Shown: positions 1-5,084 of the stretch, in pieces
How the letters are laid out: each line of letters opens with the position of its first letter
Position numbering within the stretch: position 1 is the stretch's first letter
NCBI GenBank assembly: GCA_946479665.1
Contig: CAMLGO010000042.1
Span: 1-6,831 of the forward strand
DNA from: an uncultured Candidatus Saccharibacteria bacterium
Lineage (GTDB): Bacteria > Patescibacteria > Saccharimonadia > Saccharimonadales > UBA6022
Reading direction: 5' to 3'
DNA: 6,831 nucleotides
The notes under the pieces: model-generated
What the model was told of the DNA's origin: nothing
The model's database searches: none
The model's input: the letters and a program-made list of their open reading frames with translations, nothing else
Translations under genes and position numbers: made by a program

Positions 1-340
1 GTTATCAACGACTGGCAGTATTGCTGTGAGCCGAGGGCAGAGTGCCGACGAGGAGTTGGTGGGCGCTGTTATTGAGGGTCTTCGCCTTCAAGGACGGGAC
101 GTAAGCGACGCTGGGTCTCGAGATAAAGAGACTTTGATTGCCCTCATTCAGAAGGCTGGCTACTCGGGCGCAGTGCTTGTCGCACACGACCAATTGACAG
201 ATGAAGTAACACTTGAGCTCTACAAAGAAGAGGGACGTCTGGTCGACAGCGAATCTGGTCTTTACGAGATCAAGGAGCTTATGAACGCCGGTAACTTTGT
301 GCCAGCTGCCGTTAAAGGCGACGTCACAACCCTCTCGTAA
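1..340 (+). CDS. Degenerate phosphohexomutase domain I-like protein, 5' end outside window
   Basis: The reading frame is open from the left edge (first full codon at base 2) to TAA at 338-340, giving 112 visible residues. The order of elements matches domain I of the alpha-D-phosphohexomutases (phosphomannomutase/phosphoglucomutase): a beta strand at residues 7-9 followed by SRGQS where the family has GRD-R, a helix with EGLRLQG, a second strand, and a C-terminal EIKELMNAGNF resembling the family's EIKEL-x3-G-F stretch. The phosphoserine loop, normally TASHNP, reads VAHDQ (residues 60-64), so the catalytic serine is missing. The protein ends right after this domain, with no domains II to IV. 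It is therefore unlikely to be an active mutase. It could be a decayed paralogue, a binding or structural domain, or the C-terminus of a larger protein. A GTG at 26 is in frame but has no ribosome binding site and lies inside the conserved fold, so the true start is upstream. Homology is recognised by eye and is moderately secure. Confidence 0.6.
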   Translation, partial: LSTTGSIAVSRGQSADEELVGAVIEGLRLQGRDVSDAGSRDKETLIALIQKAGYSGAVLVAHDQLTDEVTLELYKEEGRLVDSESGLYEIKELMNAGNFVPAAVKGDVTTLS

Positions 341-351
341 GTCGAGATACA

Positions 352-379
352 TTGACTTATATATTAAAGATGCTATAAT
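352..379 (+). promoter_or_regulatory. Sigma70-type extended -10 promoter for the 57-residue protein gene
   Basis: TTGACT (352-357), a 16-bp spacer, and a perfect TATAAT (374-379) preceded by TG at 371-372, giving an extended -10. Transcription should start near 386, leaving a leader of about 87 nt before the TTG start at 473. The promoter begins 12 bp after the stop codon of the upstream gene, so the small gene has its own transcription. I see no clear riboswitch fold in the leader. Confidence 0.8.
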
Positions 380-472
380 ATAGAGGTATGTCTGTGCCTA
401 ATTTTTGTGGCGCGATATACTCTCTTATTTATTCCATCTCTACACTACGACAATGTTAAGGAGTTGTGCACT

Positions 473-646
473 TTGTCCACGGACGCACAAAAACAACGCA
501 ACTGGCTTGATGCGCAAGAAGCGCGCAAAGAAGCTGAAGTAAAGGTTGACCTTGCCAATAAGTTACTTCAGGCGGCAAAAGCCCATGAAGAACAAAAAGA
601 GAAAGAGATGTTTGAAGGGGGCGCAACTGATCGAACTGATCTATAA
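473..646 (+). CDS. Small charged helical protein, 57 aa, TTG start
   Basis: I do not recognise a family. The TTG at 473 is chosen because AAGGAG (458-463) lies 9 nt upstream. A longer reading from GTG at 407 has no ribosome binding site and would add a Shine-Dalgarno-encoded segment. The product is 57 residues, rich in Lys, Glu, Gln and Ala. Residues 5-48 should form one continuous amphipathic helix, possibly a coiled coil, followed by a flexible acidic tail with a GG pair (49-50). There is no signal peptide, membrane segment, or Cys/His metal site. It is a single-gene unit with a near-consensus promoter and a terminator directly behind it, which suggests abundant expression. A role as a small adaptor or nucleoid-type protein is conceivable but not supported by any motif. 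Confidence 0.65.
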   Translation: MSTDAQKQRNWLDAQEARKEAEVKVDLANKLLQAAKAHEEQKEKEMFEGGATDRTDL

Positions 647-654
647 TAGCCCAT

Positions 655-670
655 TTCGGCAGCAGCCGAA
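655..670 (+). other. Perfect 6-bp hairpin after the stop codon
   Basis: TTCGGC (655-660) and GCCGAA (665-670) form a perfect stem around an AGCA tetraloop, 8 nt after the stop codon. It lacks a following T tract, so it is not a terminator by itself. It sits 10 nt before the intrinsic terminator and may protect the mRNA 3' end. Confidence 0.55.
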
Positions 671-680
671 CTTAAGAGAA

Positions 681-717
681 CCCGTAGGATGAGCAACGCG
701 CTTGACCTACGGGCTTT
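681..717 (+). terminator. Intrinsic terminator of the 57-residue protein gene
   Basis: CCCGTAGG (681-688) pairs perfectly with CCTACGGG (706-713), and AGC/GCT (692-694 with 700-702) can extend the stem inside. The stem is followed after one C by TTTT and further T-rich sequence. The position, 34 nt after the stop, fits a terminator for the small gene. Confidence 0.85.
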
Positions 718-743
718 TAATTTATATATATCATGCCATGGAA

Positions 744-772
744 TTGACTTATCTGTATCTTTATGTTAGTGT
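744..772 (+). promoter_or_regulatory. Probable promoter of the 436-residue protein gene
   Basis: TTGACT (744-749) lies 17 bp upstream of TAGTGT (767-772), which is preceded by TG at 764-765 (extended -10). The -10 is only a 3/6 match, so the exact hexamer is uncertain. The ten bases around the -35, ATTGACTTAT, are identical to those at 351-360. Predicted transcription start is near 779, giving a leader of about 40 nt. Confidence 0.5.
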
Positions 773-784
773 ACTTTCAGTACA
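770..784 (+). promoter_or_regulatory. Palindrome at the predicted transcription start
   Basis: TGTACT (770-775) and AGTACA (779-784) are perfect inverted repeats with a 3-nt centre, overlapping the end of the -10 and the predicted start of transcription. Its position suits a repressor operator. It could also form a small 5' hairpin in the transcript. No known regulator site is recognised. Confidence 0.4.
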
Positions 785-820
785 TAACGCAAAAACAAAT
801 AACACTGGTTCGCAATTAAG

Positions 821-2131
821 ATGGCCGAAGCTGAAACATTTACCCAAATAGCCACACAACCCAACAAGACATTCCATCAGAACACTGATGAATATCTCGA
901 GGGCCTTCGTGACAAAAGGACAGCGCGGCACGCCTCTGAAGAAGGGTTTTGTTCTCCGTTGCCGTCCGAGGTGGGCACGGCAGTACGAAGCATCCGCGAA
1001 GATCTACATGCCATGTTTAAGGGTGTAGAAGAAAATGTTAATGATAGTGAATCTGAGTCACTTCATAATCTAAAAGAACATTACTGGCAGCGGGCTTCGC
1101 GAGTTGGTATTGAGCATGGTGCACGGGCAGGATATGAACTCGACGATTATTTTAAAATCGGAATAGACAGAAGCTACGCGAGCATCAAGGATGAGATTAT
1201 GGAGAATTATTCCGAAGGTTCGATTCCGCGTAGTGTTTTGGCGGGTATTGGAGTCTATCACGAGGCCCTTGATATAAATCCTTCGAGCGCAGCGACAATC
1301 GTGATGGAATTGGTTAGTAGAAACCTCGCCGACATAAAGCGAAGAGCTGGCAGTTTGCAGGACCAAAACGGCATTTCGACGCTGGAGGCTAATCGGTTGG
1401 CTTTTGAAGACTTTATTAATAGTGAAGTACCTCGTCATATTACGACAATTATTGACACCTACGGCGCTGGTGACAAAGCGATTCGTGCTGCTTCAAATAA
1501 GCTGTCATTCTATCCAGTGGCCGAGAATAGCGGAAATGAAGATGTCGCATTGCTTCTGTCGAAAGATGATGCACAAGGCATGATAAAAGCTTACGACATA
1601 CAGAGTCGCCCATATACGGATGACGAACTGTTTGTTGGTGGCCTGCTTGCGCAGATGCCGCAAATGCAGGCAGCGATGCTGCGCGTACACGAGGATCTAG
1701 TCGACTTTTCTGAGTCGTATTTATCGCAACACCCCGAGCGAGCTTCGGGAAATCTTAAAAACTTCAGTGAAATATTCGTTCCTGAGTATGGTGATAAGTT
1801 GACGCTTTTACCAAACCCTAAGCTTGTACGTGCAATGGTGAATAACGTCATGCCTGCAGTGGCGAAGACACTCATCGACAACAATAAGACTCTCGAAGAT
1901 GTGACGAAAGAAGATGTTTTAGAGGGTGTCCATATAGCAGCCAAGGAATATAAACTGTTCCAGACAAATATTGGACAGTTCGAAAATTACAATGATGATG
2001 ACGCAACTACAGAGCTACATTCAGTCTATAAGGTGGTGTGCCCAGCGAACGCAATGTTTCCAAATATGCTGACGGCGAAGCTTGGTTCATATTTTGAAGA
2101 AGAAAAGCTTCGCAGCCAGACTGAAAACTAA
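821..2131 (+). CDS. Uncharacterised soluble 436-residue protein
   Basis: I do not recognise a family. The ATG at 821 is the first possible start after an in-frame TAA at 800-802. It has no convincing ribosome binding site (only TTAAG nearby). The protein is acidic and predicted mostly helical, with no signal peptide, membrane helix, P-loop, zinc ribbon or other familiar catalytic signature. Only two cysteines are present, in FCSPLP near residue 43 and KVVCPA near residue 406. The first 40 residues and the last 50 are the most polar and are likely to be flexible, with a run of acidic residues (YNDDD) near residue 390. It is transcribed alone, from its own promoter, with a palindrome at the start site, and runs directly into the convergent Nudix gene. 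The regular codon structure over 1.3 kb makes it a real gene; its function is unknown. Confidence 0.85.
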   Translation: MAEAETFTQIATQPNKTFHQNTDEYLEGLRDKRTARHASEEGFCSPLPSEVGTAVRSIREDLHAMFKGVEENVNDSESESLHNLKEHYWQRASRVGIEHGARAGYELDDYFKIGIDRSYASIKDEIMENYSEGSIPRSVLAGIGVYHEALDINPSSAATIVMELVSRNLADIKRRAGSLQDQNGISTLEANRLAFEDFINSEVPRHITTIIDTYGAGDKAIRAASNKLSFYPVAENSGNEDVALLLSKDDAQGMIKAYDIQSRPYTDDELFVGGLLAQMPQMQAAMLRVHEDLVDFSESYLSQHPERASGNLKNFSEIFVPEYGDKLTLLPNPKLVRAMVNNVMPAVAKTLIDNNKTLEDVTKEDVLEGVHIAAKEYKLFQTNIGQFENYNDDDATTELHSVYKVVCPANAMFPNMLTAKLGSYFEEEKLRSQTEN

Positions 2132-2745
2132 AGTAATCCAAGTTTTTTAAGCGCAGGGGCGATGCTGCTTGAGGCATCGACTTCGTCGATGCTTAGTTCT
2201 TTGAACGATAGAACTTCATTGGCATCGAGCTGAAGACTTTCTATGGCTTCCTGGGGATTGTCGAGTTCGAGAACATAACGGAAGTCAAAGTGCTGATGCG
2301 CACCCTCGCCTTTCTTGTCATTCTGAGGAATTGGATGGGTATCGATGTCGAGGGGAATGGCATGTTTGATGTGCCAAGGATGAACGTGAACACCTTCCAG
2401 GCCTGTTTCTTCGCGTGTCTCGCGCATGGCTGTTTCGACAAGGCTAGAGTCGGTGAGATCATAGTGTCCGCCGGGTACTACCCAGATACCGAGTGATTTA
2501 TGCTCAAGCATAAGTATCTTTGAATTTGGCAGCAGGATAATGCCACTAGCGCACATATGTCCTTCGGGGATGGTGCTGCGTAGACGGAGGTCAAGCTCTG
2601 GATTGTTAAGTTGTTTTAGTAGTTCTGCAAGACGATAGTGCTCGTCTGGAAATTGTTCGAGGTACGTTGTGCATGTGTCGCGTAGAGACTGATGAAATGT
2701 GGTATAGGTGTCGTTGTCTGTCAAAGTGGTGAGAGCGGTGTTCAT
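2128..2745 (-). CDS. Nudix hydrolase
   Basis: A 205-residue Nudix pyrophosphatase-fold protein, probably hydrolysing a nucleoside diphosphate linked to another moiety; the substrate cannot be told from sequence. The Nudix box spans residues 93-116: PGGH, then a loop one residue longer than the usual G-x5-E, where the expected Glu position holds Ser next to Asp100, then a complete REXXEEXGL (R108, E109, E112, E113, G115), which supplies the metal-binding glutamates. A second recognisable block, DIDTHPIP (134-140) followed by HQHFDFRY (150-157), is typical of one Nudix subfamily and probably lines the substrate pocket. About 60 residues of N-terminal helical region precede the domain. The ATG at 2745 is preferred. 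The frame is open farther upstream to 2856, but that stretch covers the CIRCE operator and reads as low-complexity basic sequence. No Shine-Dalgarno precedes the ATG, and a -10 hexamer lies 7 nt upstream. The stop overlaps the convergent gene's stop. Confidence 0.9.
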   Translation of the reverse strand: MNTALTTLTDNDTYTTFHQSLRDTCTTYLEQFPDEHYRLAELLKQLNNPELDLRLRSTIPEGHMCASGIILLPNSKILMLEHKSLGIWVVPGGHYDLTDSSLVETAMRETREETGLEGVHVHPWHIKHAIPLDIDTHPIPQNDKKGEGAHQHFDFRYVLELDNPQEAIESLQLDANEVLSFKELSIDEVDASSSIAPALKKLGLL

Positions 2746-2752
2746 GCGTCTA

Positions 2753-2758
2753 AGTATA
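2753..2758 (-). promoter_or_regulatory. -10 element implying a leaderless Nudix mRNA
   Basis: On the minus strand TATACT (2758 to 2753) stands 7 nt before the ATG at 2745. With normal spacing, transcription would begin at or within a base or two of the A of ATG. This agrees with the absence of a ribosome binding site. The -35 region is poor (about 3/6). A second candidate hexamer, TATAAA (2780 to 2775), would give a short leader of about 20 nt, also without a ribosome binding site. Confidence 0.5.
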
Positions 2759-2820
2759 CAGATAAACAGCCTCTTTATACAGTGACTAGCGGGGCGTGAT
2801 GTGCGTGAAGTAATTTTTTC

Positions 2821-2845
2821 TAGCACTCGTGGCAAGGGAGTGCTA
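2821..2845 (+). promoter_or_regulatory. CIRCE operator (HrcA binding site)
   Basis: TAGCACTC (2821-2828), a 9-nt spacer, and GAGTGCTA (2838-2845) match the conserved CIRCE element (TTAGCACTC-N9-GAGTGCTAA) except for the outermost base pair. It is the binding site of the heat-shock repressor HrcA, whose activity depends on GroEL, closing a feedback loop. Here it covers the -35 region of the groES promoter, so bound HrcA would block RNA polymerase. The hrcA gene is not in the window. Confidence 0.93.
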
Positions 2846-2869
2846 TTTTTTATCATTTTTTGTTACAAT
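2841..2869 (+). promoter_or_regulatory. groESL promoter
   Basis: TACAAT (2864-2869) preceded by TG at 2861-2862 is a good extended -10. At 17-bp spacing the -35 position (2841-2846) is TGCTAT, a poor hexamer lying inside the right arm of CIRCE. The T-rich spacer and extended -10 probably compensate. Predicted transcription start is near 2876, with AAGGGGG (2892-2898) as the ribosome binding site 7 nt before the groES ATG. Confidence 0.75.
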
Positions 2870-2905
2870 AGAACTACTAAAAACAAGTCATAAGGGGGAA
2901 TATTC

Positions 2906-3169
2906 ATGACAAGTCCTATTAAGCCTCTTGCTGATCGTGTTGTGGCCGTTCGCGAAGTAGCTGCTACGCAGACTGCCAGTGGCATTTATCTGCCCGATAC
3001 TGCTAAAGAAAAGCCAACACTCGCAAATGTGGTTGCAACTGGTGCCGATGTAAAGGAAGTAAAAGTTGGCGATAAGATCGTATATAAAGAATACTCAACA
3101 ACTGAGCTGAAAATTGACGGCACCGAATATTTGATCGTTAAAGAAGAAGATATCTTGGCGACGGCGTAA
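2906..3169 (+). CDS. groES: Co-chaperonin GroES (Cpn10)
   Basis: The 87-residue GroES subunit, whose heptamer caps the GroEL ring and closes the cytosolic folding chamber. The N-terminus carries the family's PLADRVVAV (7-15). The mobile loop runs over about residues 18-36, with the GroEL-binding hydrophobic triplet I27-Y28-L29 in GIYLP. The conserved core follows: ANVVATG (40-46), VKVGDKIVYKEY (52-63), and the C-terminal EYLIVKEEDILA (74-85). It is about ten residues shorter than E. coli GroES, and the loss falls precisely where the roof beta-hairpin should be: VATG is joined to VKVGD by only ADVKE. It is the first gene of the CIRCE-controlled operon, with a strong ribosome binding site. Its TAA shares one base with the ATG of the next small gene. 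Confidence 0.97.
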   Translation: MTSPIKPLADRVVAVREVAATQTASGIYLPDTAKEKPTLANVVATGADVKEVKVGDKIVYKEYSTTELKIDGTEYLIVKEEDILATA

Positions 3170-3333
3170 TGATGGACATTCTCACAATCCTCGTACCGGT
3201 ATTTATTTATATATTTTATTTTGCAGTTATAGCGGTCATTATTAAGCTCGTTATATTTGCTTATCAGACACCAAAAGAGATCCGTGCGCTTGAAAAAAGA
3301 ATCAAACAACTTGAAGATGAAAGGAGTAAATAA
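3169..3333 (+). CDS. Small single-pass membrane protein between groES and groEL, 54 aa
   Basis: A 54-residue frame fills the whole gap between groES and groEL. Its first ATG (3169-3171) shares one base with the groES TAA, and its TAA (3331-3333) shares one base with the groEL ATG, giving two TAATG junctions. A second ATG follows at once (3172). Residues 4-32 form an uninterrupted hydrophobic stretch rich in Ile, Val, Phe and Tyr with one Pro (10) and one Lys (26), long enough for one membrane helix. Residues 35-54 are highly charged (PKEIRALEKRIKQLEDE) with a leucine/isoleucine heptad pattern typical of a short coiled coil, probably cytoplasmic by the positive-inside rule. No ribosome binding site precedes it, so translation is expected to be coupled to groES. 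The groEL ribosome binding site lies within its last codons. I know of no described chaperonin partner of this kind. Possible roles are tethering chaperonin to the membrane or acting as a coupling spacer; neither is shown. Confidence 0.75.
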   Translation: MMDILTILVPVFIYIFYFAVIAVIIKLVIFAYQTPKEIRALEKRIKQLEDERSK

Positions 3334-4973
3334 TGGCGAAAAAAGTTTTTTACGATGATGATGCTCGCAGCCGCGTACTTGGCGGGGCGAAGATGCTTTA
3401 TGATGCAGTGAAGGTGACCTATGGGCCAAAGGGTCGTAATGTCATGATCGCGAAAGGATATGGGGGCCCGACGGTGACACACGACGGCGTAACCGTTGCT
3501 GAAGCGGTTGATTTACCCGAGAACGACGACGAAACACTCGGCTACAAAGTGGGCGCTGAGCTTATTAAGCAAGCGGCAAGCAAGCTGAATAAGGTGGCCG
3601 GTGACGGTACGACAACTGTCACAGTGTTGACGTACAGTATTTTGAAAGAGGCAAACCGTTTGATTGCGGCAGGACATAACCCTCAGGAGCTTCGCAAAGG
3701 TATCGAATCGGCTGGTGCCGAAGTGATCGCTGCACTTGATGGTCTGGCGGAAAGCGTCGAGGGTAATAGTGAGCGAGTGGCCGAAGTGGCGACGATTAGC
3801 GCTGGTGATGAAAAGATCGGTCGTTTGATTGCCGATGTGATCGAGAAAGTGGGTAAGGATGGTGTCGTAACAGTGGAAGCTGGCCAGGGGCTTGAGCTTG
3901 AGGCCGAAGTGGTGGAAGGCTTTAGTTTGGACCGTGGTTGGGTAAGCCCATTCTTCGTGACCGACGCAGGACGTCAAGAGGCGGTGTATGAAAAACCGGC
4001 TATTATTGTGACTGATAAGAAAATCTCAAGCGTAGCTGAATTCTTGCCGATGCTTGAAAAACTTGCGCAGGCGGGCAAAAAAGATGTCGTGCTGATTGCC
4101 GATGAAGTTGAGGGCGAAGCGCTAAGCATTCTCGTACTCAATAAACTTAAGGGTGTATTTAATACCGTGGCCGTGAAGGCTCCATCGTTCGGTGATCGTC
4201 GCAAAGATATTTTGCAGGATATCGCTACACTCACAGGGGCGACTCTGGTGAGTGAAGATCAAGGCTTATCGTTTGAGACGGCTGGGCTTGAAGTGGTTGG
4301 TGCGGCTCGCAAAGTAATTGTTGGTAAAGATGAAACGACGATTATCGAGGGAGAAGGTGCTGCTGAGGACGTGAAGACTCGGATTGAGCAGATTGGCGCT
4401 CAGGCTGAGCATGCTAATAGTGAGTACGACAAAGAGCAGTTTGAAAAACGCGTGGCAGCGCTATCTGGCAAAGTTGCGGTGATTAAAGTAGGTGGTGCAA
4501 CGGAAACTGAGATCGATGAAAAGAAGTTCCGAGTAGACGATGCCGTAGCGGCAACCAAGGCAGCGCTCGCCGAGGGTATTGTTGCTGGCGGTGGTGTGAC
4601 GCTTGTGAATCTATCAGAGGCAATCAAGGCAGACGGTGCGGATAGTATCAGTGCTGGGCGTCAGATTCTTAAAAACGCTTTGAAGCAACCATTTATGCAG
4701 ATTACAGCCAACGCAGGGCTTAATAGTGATGCACTTCTTGCACAGGTAGAAGCCAGTGCGCCCGGGTTCGGTATCAACGTAAACGCTCCAGAAAAAGGAC
4801 TTGTCGACGTCAAGAAAGACGGAGTTATCGATCCGGCTCGGGTCACGAAAGAGGCGGTGCAAAATGCTGTATCTATTGCAAGCACAGCGGCTACTATGGG
4901 TGCGCTAGTGGTAGACATTCCAGAGCCAGAGGCGGCTGCTCCTGGTGGTATGCCAGGGGGTATGGGCTTTTAG
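3333..4973 (+). CDS. groEL: Chaperonin GroEL (Cpn60)
   Basis: A full-length 546-residue group I chaperonin, which forms double heptameric rings that fold proteins in an ATP-driven cycle with GroES. The ATP site is intact: YGPKGRNV (30-37), THDGVTV with D51, AGDGTTT (89-95) with catalytic D91, VDDA near residue 403 matching E. coli D398, and AGGG downstream. The apical substrate and GroES-binding surface is conserved (RGWVSPFF, EFLPMLE, EGEALSILVLN), although the first aromatic, Tyr199 in E. coli, is Trp. KAPSFGDRRK and the TLTGATLVSED stretch are typical. The tail ends in GGMPGGMGF, a short version of the GGM repeat. AAGGAG (3321-3326) lies 6 nt before the ATG, which overlaps the stop of the small membrane gene. 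It is the last gene of the operon and is followed by a terminator. Confidence 0.99.
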   Translation: MAKKVFYDDDARSRVLGGAKMLYDAVKVTYGPKGRNVMIAKGYGGPTVTHDGVTVAEAVDLPENDDETLGYKVGAELIKQAASKLNKVAGDGTTTVTVLTYSILKEANRLIAAGHNPQELRKGIESAGAEVIAALDGLAESVEGNSERVAEVATISAGDEKIGRLIADVIEKVGKDGVVTVEAGQGLELEAEVVEGFSLDRGWVSPFFVTDAGRQEAVYEKPAIIVTDKKISSVAEFLPMLEKLAQAGKKDVVLIADEVEGEALSILVLNKLKGVFNTVAVKAPSFGDRRKDILQDIATLTGATLVSEDQGLSFETAGLEVVGAARKVIVGKDETTIIEGEGAAEDVKTRIEQIGAQAEHANSEYDKEQFEKRVAALSGKVAVIKVGGATETEIDEKKFRVDDAVAATKAALAEGIVAGGGVTLVNLSEAIKADGADSISAGRQILKNALKQPFMQITANAGLNSDALLAQVEASAPGFGINVNAPEKGLVDVKKDGVIDPARVTKEAVQNAVSIASTAATMGALVVDIPEPEAAAPGGMPGGMGF

Positions 4974-4995
4974 TCTTAATAAAAACCAAAAAGAG

Positions 4996-5019
4996 AACGC
5001 CTCATTACGGGGCGTTTTT
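4996..5019 (+). terminator. groESL terminator, probably bidirectional
   Basis: AACGCC (4996-5001) pairs with GGCGTT (5011-5016), followed by a T run through 5019, 23 bp after the groEL stop. The left flank is A-rich (4979-4992), so on the minus strand the same stem is followed by T runs and can also stop transcription coming from the 178-residue gene. Confidence 0.85.
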
Positions 5020-5022
5020 ATA

Positions 5023-5066
5023 TTGAAGCACCCCGCTATGCCCGGAGGCACGGTGGGGTGCTTCAA
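5023..5066. repeat. Long near-continuous hairpin between convergent units
   Basis: TTGAAGCACCCC (5023-5034) and GGGGTGCTTCAA (5055-5066) are perfect 12-bp arms. The 20-nt interior can pair further: three pairs including wobbles, one mismatch, then TGCC/GGCA (5039-5042 with 5047-5050) around a CGGA tetraloop. No T tract follows on either strand. It lies 19 bp downstream of the minus-strand unit's stop, so it may serve as a 3'-end stabiliser or terminator aid for that transcript, acting with the terminator at 4996-5019. Confidence 0.7.
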
Positions 5067-5084
5067 CGGGGGCGGGGTGTAGAG

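Noticed and set aside
407..472. GTG at 407 as an upstream start adding 22 residues to the 57-residue protein
   Set aside because: No ribosome binding site precedes it, while AAGGAG at 458-463 is well placed for the TTG at 473.
386..472. Riboswitch or attenuator in the leader of the 57-residue gene
   Set aside because: No stable stem or known conserved core could be seen.
689..769. 26-codon ATG frame within and after the terminator
   Set aside because: It lies in the hairpin and promoter, has no ribosome binding site, and shows no protein-like composition.
2746..2856. N-terminal extension of the Nudix protein starting near 2856
   Set aside because: The extension covers the CIRCE element and looks non-coding; there is no ribosome binding site, and a -10 hexamer lies just before the internal ATG.
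5038..5082. 14-codon ATG frame rich in glycine inside the long hairpin
   Set aside because: Too short, no ribosome binding site, and composition explained by the G-rich stem.
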